A stretch of DNA of 64,000 nucleotides from Arthrobacter sp. SDTb3-6. GTDB taxonomy: Bacteria > Actinomycetota > Actinomycetes > Actinomycetales > Micrococcaceae. The notes beneath the pieces are model-generated. The model was given only the letters and a program-made list of their open reading frames with translations, did not search any database and was not told the origin of the DNA. Of the stretch, positions 50,717-58,800 are shown one piece after another. Made by a program: the position numbers and the translations under genes. The stretch's first letter is position 1. Every line of letters begins with the position of its first letter. Location: positions 112,669 to 176,668 of the forward strand of contig NZ_JAAMFN010000004.1 in NCBI RefSeq assembly GCF_013376095.1, read 5' to 3'.

Positions 50717-51541
50717 ATCAGCCAACCGCACGCAGCCTTCACGATGGGCCCGGCACTGCTGTTTGCCCCGGCCGACCGGCCCGAACGCTACGCCAAGGCG
50801 GCGGACCGTTCGGACGCCGTCATCCTGGACCTGGAAGACGCCGTGGCACCCGGGGCCAAGGCGGCGGCCCGCGGGCACCTCGTGGACACCCCGCTGGACC
50901 CGGATGCCACCATGGTGCGCATCAATGCGCTGGGCACGCCCGAGAGCGGACTGGACCTCGCCGCGCTGGCCTGCACCCGCTACCGCACCGTCATGGTCGC
51001 CAAGGCCGAGGACCCGGACGCCGTGGCCGCGCTCGCCGGCTTCCACGTCGTGGCCCTGTGCGAGACGGCGGCAGGCATCATGGCCGCGCCCGAGCTGGCC
51101 AGGCTGCCCAACGTTGTCGCCCTCATGTGGGGGGCGGAGGACCTCGTGGCCTCCCTGGGCGGCACGTCCAGCCGCTTCGCCGACGGCCGCTACCGGGCCG
51201 TGGCAATGCAGGCGCGCTCGCAGCTGCTGCTGGCCGCCGGGGCCGCCGGCAAGGTGGCGGTTGACTCCATCTATGCGGACATCCCCGACCTGGCCGGGCT
51301 GGGCGCGGAGGCCGAGGACGCCGTGGCCAGCGGCTTCGGTGCCAAGGCCTGCATCCACCCCGGGCAGGTGCCGGTGGTCCGTGCCGCCTACCGGCCCACC
51401 GATGCGGACGTTGCGGCGGCCCGGGAACTCCTGGCCGCGGCGGAAGCTGCCGGCACCGGCGTGTTTGCCTTCAACGGCAAGATGGTGGACGGCCCCATCC
51501 TGCTGCACGCCAGGCAAACCCTCCGCCGCGCCACCCTCTAA
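50717..51541 (+). CDS. CitE-like 3-hydroxyacyl-CoA lyase (HpcH/HpaI family)
   Basis: 265 residues from ATG 50744, or 274 if the ATC at 50717 is the start codon. That ATC lies 6 bases after a perfect AAGGAG (50705-50710), whereas ATG 50744 has no ribosome site. Seen: LLFAPADRPERYAKAADRSD, AVILDLEDAVAPGAK, ALCETAAGIMAAPEL, LMWGAEDLVASLGGTSSRFA and KACIHPGQVPVVRAAYRP. It closely resembles M. tuberculosis Rv2498c, a lyase acting on (R)-HMG-CoA and citramalyl-CoA. Here it probably replaces HMG-CoA lyase, giving acetyl-CoA and acetoacetate. Confidence 0.88.
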   Translation: MSQPHAAFTMGPALLFAPADRPERYAKAADRSDAVILDLEDAVAPGAKAAARGHLVDTPLDPDATMVRINALGTPESGLDLAALACTRYRTVMVAKAEDPDAVAALAGFHVVALCETAAGIMAAPELARLPNVVALMWGAEDLVASLGGTSSRFADGRYRAVAMQARSQLLLAAGAAGKVAVDSIYADIPDLAGLGAEAEDAVASGFGAKACIHPGQVPVVRAAYRPTDADVAAARELLAAAEAAGTGVFAFNGKMVDGPILLHARQTLRRATL

Positions 51542-51542
51542 C

Positions 51543-51601
51543 AACGCCCGGTTGCAATCGGGGGTGTTTTGCCCAACGCCCGGTTGCAAACGGGGCGTTT
51601 T
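51543..51601 (+). terminator. Tandem terminator after the leucine operon
   Basis: Two near-copies of AACGCCCGGTTGCAA (51543 and 51575). The second forms AACGCCC/GGGCGTT followed by TTTT, a short intrinsic terminator; the first forms a weaker stem followed by GTTTT. Confidence 0.6.
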
Positions 51602-51694
51602 CCGGTGACGCTCCCGCACTGCGGTGCGGAAGCGTTTTCGGATTTGATGCCATTCGTGCGGGAGCGTTTGTGGGCGTCGTACTTTTTGGTTGGG

Positions 51695-52270
51695 CTAGAC
51701 GGCGGCGAGGGACTCTTCGCGCACGCTCTTCATGGCGTGGGTCCACGGGACCAGCTGGTCGAGCATGGGGGCCAGCGAGGCGGCCTGCTGCTCGGTGGGC
51801 TTGAAGGTGAAGAAGTTCTCAAAGTCGGCGAACAGCGAGAACATGCCGGTCTTCTGCACGTGGGCCACCTGCAGCTCGGACAGGATGCCGCGCAGGTGCT
51901 CGGCGGCGCGGGTGCCAAAGGCCGAGCCGTAGCCGACGATGCCGGCAGCCTTGTTGTTGAACTCGACGTTCAGGTAGGAGAGGGCGTTGGCCAGCGCCGG
52001 CTGGACCGAGTGGTTGTATTCGCCGGCGATGAAGACGTAGCCGTCAAATTCGGCAATCTTGGCGGCCCAGGCCTTGGTGTGGTCGTTCTGGTAGTTCTGG
52101 TAGCCGGCGGGGTAGGCCTCGTCCAGGATGGGGAGGTTGAAATCGGCAATGTCCACGATTTCGTAGTCGGCGTCGCCGCGCTCCTGGGCCTGGGCCAGGA
52201 CCCACTGGGCCACGCCGATGTTGTTGCGTCCGGGGCGGGTGGATCCGGTGACGATGGCGATCTTGGACAT
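51695..52270 (-). CDS. NADPH-dependent FMN reductase
   Basis: 191-residue flavodoxin-fold protein: SKIAIVTGSTRPGRNNIGVA (phosphate loop), FDGYVFIAGEYNHSVQPAL and AGIVGYGSAFGTRAAEHLRG are the FMN_red motifs. Reduces FMN, quinones or azo/nitro compounds with NAD(P)H in the cytosol. Divergent from a MarR regulator with shared operators, so it is probably induced by a stress or an electrophile. Confidence 0.93.
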   Translation of the reverse strand: MSKIAIVTGSTRPGRNNIGVAQWVLAQAQERGDADYEIVDIADFNLPILDEAYPAGYQNYQNDHTKAWAAKIAEFDGYVFIAGEYNHSVQPALANALSYLNVEFNNKAAGIVGYGSAFGTRAAEHLRGILSELQVAHVQKTGMFSLFADFENFFTFKPTEQQAASLAPMLDQLVPWTHAMKSVREESLAAV

Positions 52271-52311
52271 GTGCGGTGCTCCTTGAAATCGAGGTCCGCC
52301 ACCCGGGTAGG

Positions 52312-52373
52312 TGACGTGTCAACTAAAACTTGATGTTTCCATCCTGCACTGCGATACTTGACGTGTCAACTAA
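52312..52373. promoter_or_regulatory. Divergent promoters with paired MarR operators
   Basis: A 15-bp sequence TGACGTGTCAACTAA occurs at 52312-52326 and 52359-52373; its core (T)TGACGTGTCA(A) is palindromic. A rightward promoter TTGATG (52330-52335), 17 bases, GATACT (52353-52358) serves marR. A leftward one, TTGACA (complement of 52364-52369), 17 bases, CAGGAT (complement of 52341-52346), has its -35 inside an operator. A repressor bound at both sites would shut both genes. Confidence 0.65.
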
Positions 52374-52396
52374 TTAGGCGAAATGTGGGGTAGGTC

Positions 52397-52885
52397 ATGA
52401 CGGGGCAGGGAGGCGCGGCGGGCGGAACCCGCTGGCTAAGCACCGAGGAGCAGCACCTGTGGCTGGAGCTGCGCGAGTTCCTTTCCGGCATGCCCCGGGT
52501 CATCGACCGCCAGCTCAGCCGCGACTCCGACGTCTCCGGCGGCGAATACGCGGTGCTGGCAGCCATTTCCGAGGCACCGGCGGAAGGTGTGCGTTCCGGT
52601 GACCTGGCCGCGATCCTGGCATGGGAAAAGTCACGCGTGTCCCACCTGCTGCGCCGCATGGAGTCCAAGGGGCTGGTGGTGCGCTGCGCGGCAAGTGCCG
52701 ACGGCCGCGGGCAGGAAATTTCCCTGACCGAGGCCGCGTGGGCTGCCGTCCGCGCTGCCGCGCCGGGCCACGTGGGCCTGGTCCGCGAAACCGTCTTCGA
52801 CCCCCTTGCCCCCGCCGAGCTCGCGCAGCTGCGGGCCTCGCTGCAAAAAATCCGTGCCGCCGCGGTGGACAAGGGCCTCTGGTAG
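52397..52885 (+). CDS. MarR-family regulator
   Basis: 162 residues with the winged-helix core: [40 protein letters not shown] and the wing [20 protein letters not shown]. Controls the divergent FMN reductase and itself through the two palindromes upstream. MarR proteins of this kind release DNA on binding phenolics or on oxidation; no Cys sensor stands out (one Cys in the wing). Confidence 0.9.
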   Translation: MTGQGGAAGGTRWLSTEEQHLWLELREFLSGMPRVIDRQLSRDSDVSGGEYAVLAAISEAPAEGVRSGDLAAILAWEKSRVSHLLRRMESKGLVVRCAASADGRGQEISLTEAAWAAVRAAAPGHVGLVRETVFDPLAPAELAQLRASLQKIRAAAVDKGLW

Positions 52886-52898
52886 CCGACAGGCCGGG

Positions 52899-53083
52899 TA
52901 CGAGGCCAGGGCGAGCGGTGGGTGGGGCCACGTCTGCGAGGGGCCCCGGCCGAGGTACGAGGCCAGGGCGAGCGGTGGGTGGGGCCACGCCTGCGAGGGG
53001 CCCCGGCCGAGGTACGAGGCCAGGGCAAGCGGTGGGTGGGGCCACGCCTGCGAGGGGCCCCGGCCGAGGTACGAGGCCAGGGG
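52899..53083 (+). repeat. 57-bp tandem repeat (3.2 copies) upstream of dxr
   Basis: Units start at 52899, 52956 and 53013, with a partial fourth at 53070; they differ at only two or three positions. Each holds TACGAGGCCAGGGCRAGCGG and GAGGGGCCCCGGCCGAGG. Since 57 is divisible by three, every frame repeats every 19 residues, but no start fits a gene. It fills nearly all of the 221 bases between marR and dxr. No spacers, so not CRISPR. Confidence 0.9.
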
Positions 53084-53106
53084 GGCAGGTGGGGAATACT
53101 GGAAGC

Positions 53107-54345
53107 ATGCAGCAGCGAAAAGTGATCATCCTCGGTTCCACCGGTTCCATCGGCACCCAGGCCCTGGACGTCGTCGAACAGGCTGCACTGCCGGATGGCA
53201 CGCCGCGCTTCACGGTGACCGCGCTCAGCGCCGGCGGCGGGAACCTGGAACTGCTGGCCGCGCAGGCCGTCCGGACGCGCGCCCTGGCCGTCGGCATTGC
53301 CGCGGACGACGCCGGCCCCCTCCGTGCGCTGATCACCTCCCATGCCGCTGCGGCCGGGGCGGCGGGCTATGCCCCCGAGATCGTGGCCGGCCCCGGTGCC
53401 TCCACCACCATCGCGGCCTGGGGTGCCGGCGGGCCGGACGCCGCGGACGTGGTCCTGAACGGCATCACCGGGTCCATCGGCCTTGCCCCCACGCTGGCGG
53501 CGCTGGGCACGCAGGCCATCCTGGCGCTGGCCAACAAGGAATCGCTCATCGTGGGCGGGCAGCTGGTCAAGGATGCAGCCTCGCCCGGCCAGCTGGTGCC
53601 GGTGGATTCCGAGCATTCAGCCCTCGCCCAGGCGCTGCGTTCCGGGACGCCCGGGGAAGTGGACAGGCTCGTGGTCACCGCCTCGGGCGGGCCGTTCCGA
53701 GGGCGGTCCCGGGCCGAGCTGGAGGACGTCACGCCGGAACAGGCGCTCAGGCACCCCACCTGGGACATGGGCCCCATGGTCACCACCAACTCGGCGACGC
53801 TGGTCAACAAGGGCCTGGAGGTCATCGAGGCGCACCTGCTCTTTGACGTGCCGCTGGACCGCATTGACGCCGTGGTGCATCCGCAGTCGGTGGTCCATTC
53901 CATGGTCCAGTTCACGGACGGCTCCACGATTGCCCAGGCGTCGCCGCCGGACATGCGCCTGCCGATCGCCCTGGGCCTTGGCTGGCCGGACCGCGTCCCG
54001 GGCGCCGCGCAGCCGTGCGACTGGACGAAGGCTGCCACCTGGACGTTCGAACCGCTGGACAACGCGGCGTTTCCCGCCGTCGAGCTGGCCAAGGAGGCTG
54101 CGCGGCGGGGGAGCACCTGCCCAGCCGTCTACAACGCGGCCAACGAGGAGGCCGTGCACGCGTTCCACGCCGGACGGATAGGATTCCTGGATATCGTGGA
54201 CACCATTGCGCAAGTTCTCAGCGAACATGCACCCGTTTCGGAGCTGACGCTCGAGTCCGTGCTGGAAGCTGAAGAGTGGGCCAGGCGGCGCACCAACGGG
54301 CTGCTGGGCGCCAAGGGTGCCGGGACAGCGGACGGAAGGGGCTGA
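53107..54345 (+). CDS. dxr: 1-deoxy-D-xylulose 5-phosphate reductoisomerase
   Basis: 412 residues. Starts [20 protein letters not shown] (NADPH site); metal and substrate motifs [28 protein letters not shown] and [12 protein letters not shown], and [20 protein letters not shown]. Makes 2-C-methyl-D-erythritol 4-phosphate, the first committed step of the MEP isoprenoid pathway. The frame continues upstream through the 57-bp repeats, but the family start is the ATG at 53107. Confidence 0.96.
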   Translation: MQQRKVIILGSTGSIGTQALDVVEQAALPDGTPRFTVTALSAGGGNLELLAAQAVRTRALAVGIAADDAGPLRALITSHAAAAGAAGYAPEIVAGPGASTTIAAWGAGGPDAADVVLNGITGSIGLAPTLAALGTQAILALANKESLIVGGQLVKDAASPGQLVPVDSEHSALAQALRSGTPGEVDRLVVTASGGPFRGRSRAELEDVTPEQALRHPTWDMGPMVTTNSATLVNKGLEVIEAHLLFDVPLDRIDAVVHPQSVVHSMVQFTDGSTIAQASPPDMRLPIALGLGWPDRVPGAAQPCDWTKAATWTFEPLDNAAFPAVELAKEAARRGSTCPAVYNAANEEAVHAFHAGRIGFLDIVDTIAQVLSEHAPVSELTLESVLEAEEWARRRTNGLLGAKGAGTADGRG

Positions 54346-54407
54346 ACAGTGCTTGCCGGCAGCAGGCCGGATGACATGCCCGTAGGACCAAAGCCAGGAA
54401 GTTCATT

Positions 54408-55736
54408 GTGACCGTATTGCTATTCATTGGCGGCGTGCTCTTCGTCGCAATCGGCGTGGTGGTCTCCATCGCGCTGCACGAGGTGGGACACCTGCTGCCC
54501 GCCAAGCTCTTCAATGTCCGCGTGACCCGCTACATGATCGGTTTTGGCCCCACCCTCTGGTCACGGAAGAAGGGCGAGACCGAGTACGGCTTCAAGGCCA
54601 TCCCGGCCGGCGGTTATGTGGCCATGATCGGCATGTACCCGCCCAATCCGGTGGACGGCAGCGTCCGCCCTTCCAGCACCGGCATGTTCCAGACCATGGC
54701 CACCGAGGCCCGCAGCATGGCCCACGAGGAGGTGGGGCCGGAGGACAAAAACCGCGTGTTCTACGCACTGCTCGTGTGGAAAAAAATCGTCATCATGCTC
54801 GGCGGGCCCACCATGAACCTGCTGATCGGCATCGTCCTGACCGGCGTGCTGCTCATGGGCTTTGGCTCGCCCCAGCCCACCACCACGCTGTCCCAGGTCA
54901 GCGCCTGCCAGGTCGCCTATGGTGCACCCGAACCGACCGACATGGCCAAGTGCACCAAGACGCCGGCCGCCGCCGCCGGCCTGCTGCCCGGCGACACGAT
55001 CAAGACCTTTGACGGCAGGGTGGTCACCGACTGGGCGGCCCTGACGGAATGGATCCGGGCCGACGCGGGCAAGACGGTGGAAATGTCCTACCAGCGCGGT
55101 GACAGGACCATCACCACCACCGTCACGCCCGTGCGCACCGCCCGGCCCGTTCTGGATGCCAACGGCAACGCCAAGGTCGACGCCGGCGGCAGGGCCGTCA
55201 CGGTGGAGGCCGGATTCATCGGCATGGGGCCCACTTCCGTACTTGTGCCCGAATCCGCCGCCGCCGTGCTGCCGGCGGTCGGGAACAACGTCGCCCAGAT
55301 TGGCGGCGTCGTCTTCCACCTGCCGCAAAAGCTGGTGGGGGTGGCCCAGGCCGCGTTCAGCTCCCAGCCCCGGGACCCCAACGGCCCCATGTCCGTGGTG
55401 GGCGTGGGCCGCGCGGCCGGCGAGGTGGCTTCCATGCAGCAGGTCCCGCTCAGCGCCCGGGTTGGCACGCTGGTGGGCCTGATGGCCGGCGTGAACCTGG
55501 CCTTGTTCGTCTTCAACCTGATCCCGCTGCTGCCGCTCGACGGCGGGCACGTCCTGGGGGCGCTGTATGAGGGTGCCCGGCGGACCATAGCGAAGGCCTT
55601 GCGGAAGAAGGATCCCGGCGCGTTCGACATTGCCCGGATGCTGCCCGTGACGTACGTTGCCGCGGGGCTGCTGCTGGTCATGGGGGCGCTGCTGATCTAC
55701 GCGGACATCGTCAAGCCGGTGAACCTGTTCGGCTGA
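54408..55736 (+). CDS. rseP: Site-2 protease, RseP-like zinc metalloprotease (M50)
   Basis: 442 residues, GTG start. Zinc motif His24-Glu-x2-His28 in ALHEVGHLLPAKLF, a PDZ domain around residues 180-250 (AAAGLLPGDTIKTFDGRVVT), and the third ligand motif LIPLLPLDGGHVLG near the C-terminus, with four membrane helices. Cuts anti-sigma factors or signal remnants within the membrane. The dxr-rseP-ispG order is conserved in actinobacteria; here ispG lies 3 kb on, separated by four inserted genes. Confidence 0.94.
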   Translation: MTVLLFIGGVLFVAIGVVVSIALHEVGHLLPAKLFNVRVTRYMIGFGPTLWSRKKGETEYGFKAIPAGGYVAMIGMYPPNPVDGSVRPSSTGMFQTMATEARSMAHEEVGPEDKNRVFYALLVWKKIVIMLGGPTMNLLIGIVLTGVLLMGFGSPQPTTTLSQVSACQVAYGAPEPTDMAKCTKTPAAAAGLLPGDTIKTFDGRVVTDWAALTEWIRADAGKTVEMSYQRGDRTITTTVTPVRTARPVLDANGNAKVDAGGRAVTVEAGFIGMGPTSVLVPESAAAVLPAVGNNVAQIGGVVFHLPQKLVGVAQAAFSSQPRDPNGPMSVVGVGRAAGEVASMQQVPLSARVGTLVGLMAGVNLALFVFNLIPLLPLDGGHVLGALYEGARRTIAKALRKKDPGAFDIARMLPVTYVAAGLLLVMGALLIYADIVKPVNLFG

Positions 55737-55781
55737 AGCATGCACTGGCGCGGAAGCCTGCCCGGACAGGGCGGCCTTCCA

Positions 55782-57089
55782 CTAGCCGGGGAGGTGGACG
55801 TGGTCCGGGGTCAGCCCGGCGACCGAGCTGACGCCCAGCAGCGCCATGGTGCGGCGCATGTCCGTCGCCAGGATCTCCAAGGCCCTGTCCACGCCCGCCC
55901 GGCCGCCGGCCATGAGGCCGTAGAGGTAGGCGCGGCCAACCAAGGTGAAGTCCGCCCCCAAGGCCAGCCCGGCGACGATGTCCGCCCCGCTCATGATGCC
56001 GGTGTCCAGGATGACGGCGGCATCGCTCCTGTCTGCCGCAAGAGCGGCCTTGACCTCCGGCAGCAGGCGGAGGGGAATCGGTGCCCGGTCCAGCTGGCGG
56101 CCGCCGTGGTTGGAGAGGACGATGCCGTCCGCCCCGTGGTCCACCACCTTGCGTGCGTCCGCCACGGTTTGGATGCCCTTGACCACCAGCCTGCCCTTCC
56201 AGGTTTCGCGCAGCCAATCAAGGTCCGCAAACGTCAGGGTGGGGTCAAACATGGAGTTGATCAGCTCCGCAACCGTCCCGGTGTACCGCGAGAGCGAGGC
56301 AAACACGAGCGGCTCGTGGGTGAGGAAATTAAACCACCAGGCGGGGCGGTAGGACGCATCCAGCACCGTCTTGAGGGTCAGTGCGGGCGGGATGGTCATG
56401 CCGTTGCGGACGTCGCGGAGACGTGCCCCCGCGACGGCGGTGTCCACGGTGACCATCAGCGTGTCGTTGCCGGCCGCGGCCGCACGTTCAATCAGCTCCA
56501 TGGAACGGTCGCGGTCGGTCCACAGGTAGAGCTGGAACCAGTTGCGGCCGTGCGGTGCTGCGCCGGCCACGTCTTCGATGGACGCCGTGCCCATGGTGGA
56601 GAGCGTGAAGGGGATTCCGGCGGCCTGCGCCGCCCGGGAACCGGCATACTCGCCCTCGGATTGCATCATCCGGGTAAACCCCGTCGGCGCAATCCCCACA
56701 GGGAGGCTCGATTCCCGGCCCAGAATGCTGGTATGCAGGTCAATGTTCGACACGTCACGCAGGATCCCGGGACGGAATTCGATGTCCTGGAAGGCCTGGC
56801 GGGCCCGCCGCAGCGTGATTTCCGCTTCGGCGGCGCCGTCCGTGTAGTCAAACGGCGCCTGCGGGGTGCGCCTTTTGGCCATGTCCCGAAGATCCCAGAT
56901 GGTGCTGGCACGGCGGAGCCTCGCCGCATTGCTGAATTCCGGCTTCTTGAACTGCATGAGGGGCGCCAGGTCCGAGTACTTCGGGAAGCGGCGCCTGAGT
57001 GCGGCCGGAAGGGTGGTGGGAGGCGGAACTGCCGCCCCCTGCCGTGCCGCGCCTCCTGGCGTGTTCCCGTGATTGCTGGTGTGCTGCAT
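55782..57089 (-). CDS. lldD: FMN-dependent alpha-hydroxyacid dehydrogenase (L-lactate dehydrogenase type)
   Basis: 435 residues from the ATG at 57089, preceded by GGAGG. Seen: [39 protein letters not shown], the catalytic His in [19 protein letters not shown], and [20 protein letters not shown] with [13 protein letters not shown] for the FMN phosphate. Oxidises L-lactate or a related 2-hydroxy acid, donating electrons to quinone at the membrane. It is convergent with rseP. Lactate is likely from family size, but mandelate or glycolate are not excluded. Confidence 0.88.
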   Translation of the reverse strand: MQHTSNHGNTPGGAARQGAAVPPPTTLPAALRRRFPKYSDLAPLMQFKKPEFSNAARLRRASTIWDLRDMAKRRTPQAPFDYTDGAAEAEITLRRARQAFQDIEFRPGILRDVSNIDLHTSILGRESSLPVGIAPTGFTRMMQSEGEYAGSRAAQAAGIPFTLSTMGTASIEDVAGAAPHGRNWFQLYLWTDRDRSMELIERAAAAGNDTLMVTVDTAVAGARLRDVRNGMTIPPALTLKTVLDASYRPAWWFNFLTHEPLVFASLSRYTGTVAELINSMFDPTLTFADLDWLRETWKGRLVVKGIQTVADARKVVDHGADGIVLSNHGGRQLDRAPIPLRLLPEVKAALAADRSDAAVILDTGIMSGADIVAGLALGADFTLVGRAYLYGLMAGGRAGVDRALEILATDMRRTMALLGVSSVAGLTPDHVHLPG

Positions 57090-57231
57090 TGCATCCTCCA
57101 CGATAGGGACCTTGGGGAAGGTGTGGTCCAACCGCAGGATACCCGACGGCCGCACGCTCCCCGGGAATCGCGCGTCGGCGGCGTCCCGCGTTGCCCGCCC
57201 GCCAGGGAGACGACACGTTTCACCTAAAATT

Positions 57232-57270
57232 GGTTGATTACTTCAAATCAACCGATTACGATTTAGTAAT
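57232..57270. promoter_or_regulatory. Two palindromes directly before the SatD-like gene
   Basis: GGTTGATT-ACTTCA-AATCAACC (57232-57253, perfect 8-bp arms) and ATTAC-N6-GTAAT (57255-57270), the latter overlapping the start codon. A/T-rich in a GC-rich region. Likely operator, perhaps bound by the HTH of the SatD-like protein itself. Confidence 0.5.
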
Positions 57271-57865
57271 GTTTGTCATGACGATCGACCAGCGCGGCAG
57301 CCGGAAGGGGACCGACCTGGTGCCAGAGGCCTTGGCCGCACTCCGGGACATTCCCGTGGTCCTGCCCTTTGAACGCACCGTGGGCGATGAGATCCAGGGC
57401 GTGCTTGAGGATCCCCGCTCCGTGGTGGATGCCGCCCTGCGGGCCCTGCGCACCGGGCAGTGGTACGTGGGCATTGGAATCGGCGCCGTGGACGTACCGT
57501 TGCCGGACAGCCCGCGCGCCGGCTCCGGTGCCGCCTTTGTGCTGGCACGGCAGGCCGTGGACAGGGCCAAGAAGACGGGGGAACGCGTGCCTCTGGCCGT
57601 CCAGCCGGCTGCGGCGGGCGGCCACGCCGCGGCCGCCGAGGCCGTCCTGGTGCTCGTGGGCGGGCTGGTCCGACGGCGCACGGGTGCCGAATGGCGGGTC
57701 CTGGACGCGCTCGGCCGGCCCGAAAACCGCCGCCAGATTGATGTGGCGCGGGCGGTCGGCATCAGCCCCCAGGCAGTCAGCAAGGCCATCCTGCGCTCCG
57801 GCTGGCAGGAAGAGCAGGGCGGGCGTGCCGCCGCCGAACTGCTGCTGGCCCACTCCGACACCTGA
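57269..57865 (+). CDS. SatD-like protein with C-terminal helix-turn-helix
   Basis: About 198 residues from ATG 57269 (MFVMTIDQRGSRKGTDL); a longer frame from 57191 crosses the palindromes. N-terminal SatD-type domain: LPFERTVGDEIQGVLED and RTGQWYVGIGIGAVDVPLPD. C-terminal winged helix: GRPENRRQIDVARAVGISPQ, AVSKAILRSGW. SatD proteins are linked to acid tolerance in streptococci, with unknown mechanism; the added HTH suggests a regulator. Pairs with the membrane protein gene 97 bases downstream. Confidence 0.78.
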   Translation: MFVMTIDQRGSRKGTDLVPEALAALRDIPVVLPFERTVGDEIQGVLEDPRSVVDAALRALRTGQWYVGIGIGAVDVPLPDSPRAGSGAAFVLARQAVDRAKKTGERVPLAVQPAAAGGHAAAAEAVLVLVGGLVRRRTGAEWRVLDALGRPENRRQIDVARAVGISPQAVSKAILRSGWQEEQGGRAAAELLLAHSDT

Positions 57866-57962
57866 CCCGGCTGCGGCCGCCAAACACCCTGCCGTTTCCC
57901 CGGCATGCCCGCCCGGCATTGTCGGTCCGGCTGGCTACGCTGGGAGGCTAGGAGGAGGACGG

Positions 57963-58379
57963 ATGACATTTTTGTGGATTGCACTCACCGTGGTGCTGGC
58001 CGCCGTGGGCGGCTGGCCGGTGACCGCCGGCATCCTGCGGTTGGCCTCGTCGCGCACCGTGCGTTCGGCCGATGCCCGTGAAATCCCGGCCGGCCGTCAC
58101 GACGCCGGGGCGGCCCCCGACGGCGAGCCCGAAGCCCGCGGCGCAGGGGTCCTGCGAGGGGGGCTGTTGATCGGCGTATTGGAGCGGGCCGCCGTCGTGC
58201 TGGCCATCCTGGCGGGCCAGCCTGTGGCCATCGCCTACGTGGTCGCCATCAAGGGCCTGGGCCGGTATCCGGAACTGAAGCAGGCACCGGCGGCCAGCGA
58301 GCGGTTCATCATCGGAACGCTGGCATCCATGCTGTGGGCCGCAGCGGTGGCCACCGTCGCCAAAGTCCTCCTGCTATAG
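57963..58379 (+). CDS. Membrane protein neighbouring the SatD-like gene
   Basis: 138 residues from the ATG at 57963, 6 bases after AGGAGGAC. N-terminal helix TFLWIALTVVLAAVGGWPVT, a charged loop, then GVLERAAVVLAILAGQPVAI and ATVAKVLLL helices. The motif IAYVVAIKGLGRYPEL is typical of small membrane proteins encoded with SatD-like genes in actinobacteria. Function unknown. Confidence 0.7.
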   Translation: MTFLWIALTVVLAAVGGWPVTAGILRLASSRTVRSADAREIPAGRHDAGAAPDGEPEARGAGVLRGGLLIGVLERAAVVLAILAGQPVAIAYVVAIKGLGRYPELKQAPAASERFIIGTLASMLWAAAVATVAKVLLL

Positions 58380-58389
58380 GGTGGAAAGC

Positions 58390-58683
58390 ATGACGATCTT
58401 TGCTGTTGAGTACATTTATGGCCCCGAAGCCGAGGAGGCCCGCACGGAGCACCGCCCCAAGCACCGCGAATGGCTGGCGGCGCAGGCCGAGGCGGAAGTG
58501 GTGCTGGCCTCAGGGCCGTACGCCGACGGCGCCGGCGCGCTGCTGATCTTCAATGCCGCCGATGAACCCAGCCTCCACGAAATCCTCAAGCAGGACCCCA
58601 TGAGCGCCGGCGGCGGCGTCACGGGCCTGAAGGTCTCCGAGTGGAAGCCGGTCATCGGCCAGCTGAGCGAGTATTTGCCGTAG
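58390..58683 (+). CDS. YciI-family protein
   Basis: 97 residues from ATG 58390 (MTIFAVEYIYGPEAEE). Single YCII ferredoxin-like domain with RPKHREWLAAQAEAEVVLAS (conserved His) and GPYADGAGALLIFNAADEPS, KQDPMSAGG. Members are small dimeric enzymes or accessory proteins; some act as dehalogenases, most are uncharacterised. Confidence 0.85.
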   Translation: MTIFAVEYIYGPEAEEARTEHRPKHREWLAAQAEAEVVLASGPYADGAGALLIFNAADEPSLHEILKQDPMSAGGGVTGLKVSEWKPVIGQLSEYLP

Positions 58684-58800
58684 GCGCTGCGCCGGCGCCA
58701 ACACGCCTACAATTTAGAACAGAAGATGCGTGAACCTTTTCGCGGGGCCTGAAACCAGGCGCCGCGGGCGCGTCGGCTGAAAAACTTCAAGGAGCATATT

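Noticed and set aside
52899..53083. CRISPR array
   Set aside because: The 57-bp units are directly adjacent and nearly identical, with no variable spacers and no cas genes nearby.
52621..53106. N-terminal extension of Dxr encoded through the tandem repeats
   Set aside because: The frame is open, but the family N-terminus ([16 protein letters not shown]) begins at 53107, and the upstream part overlaps marR in another frame.
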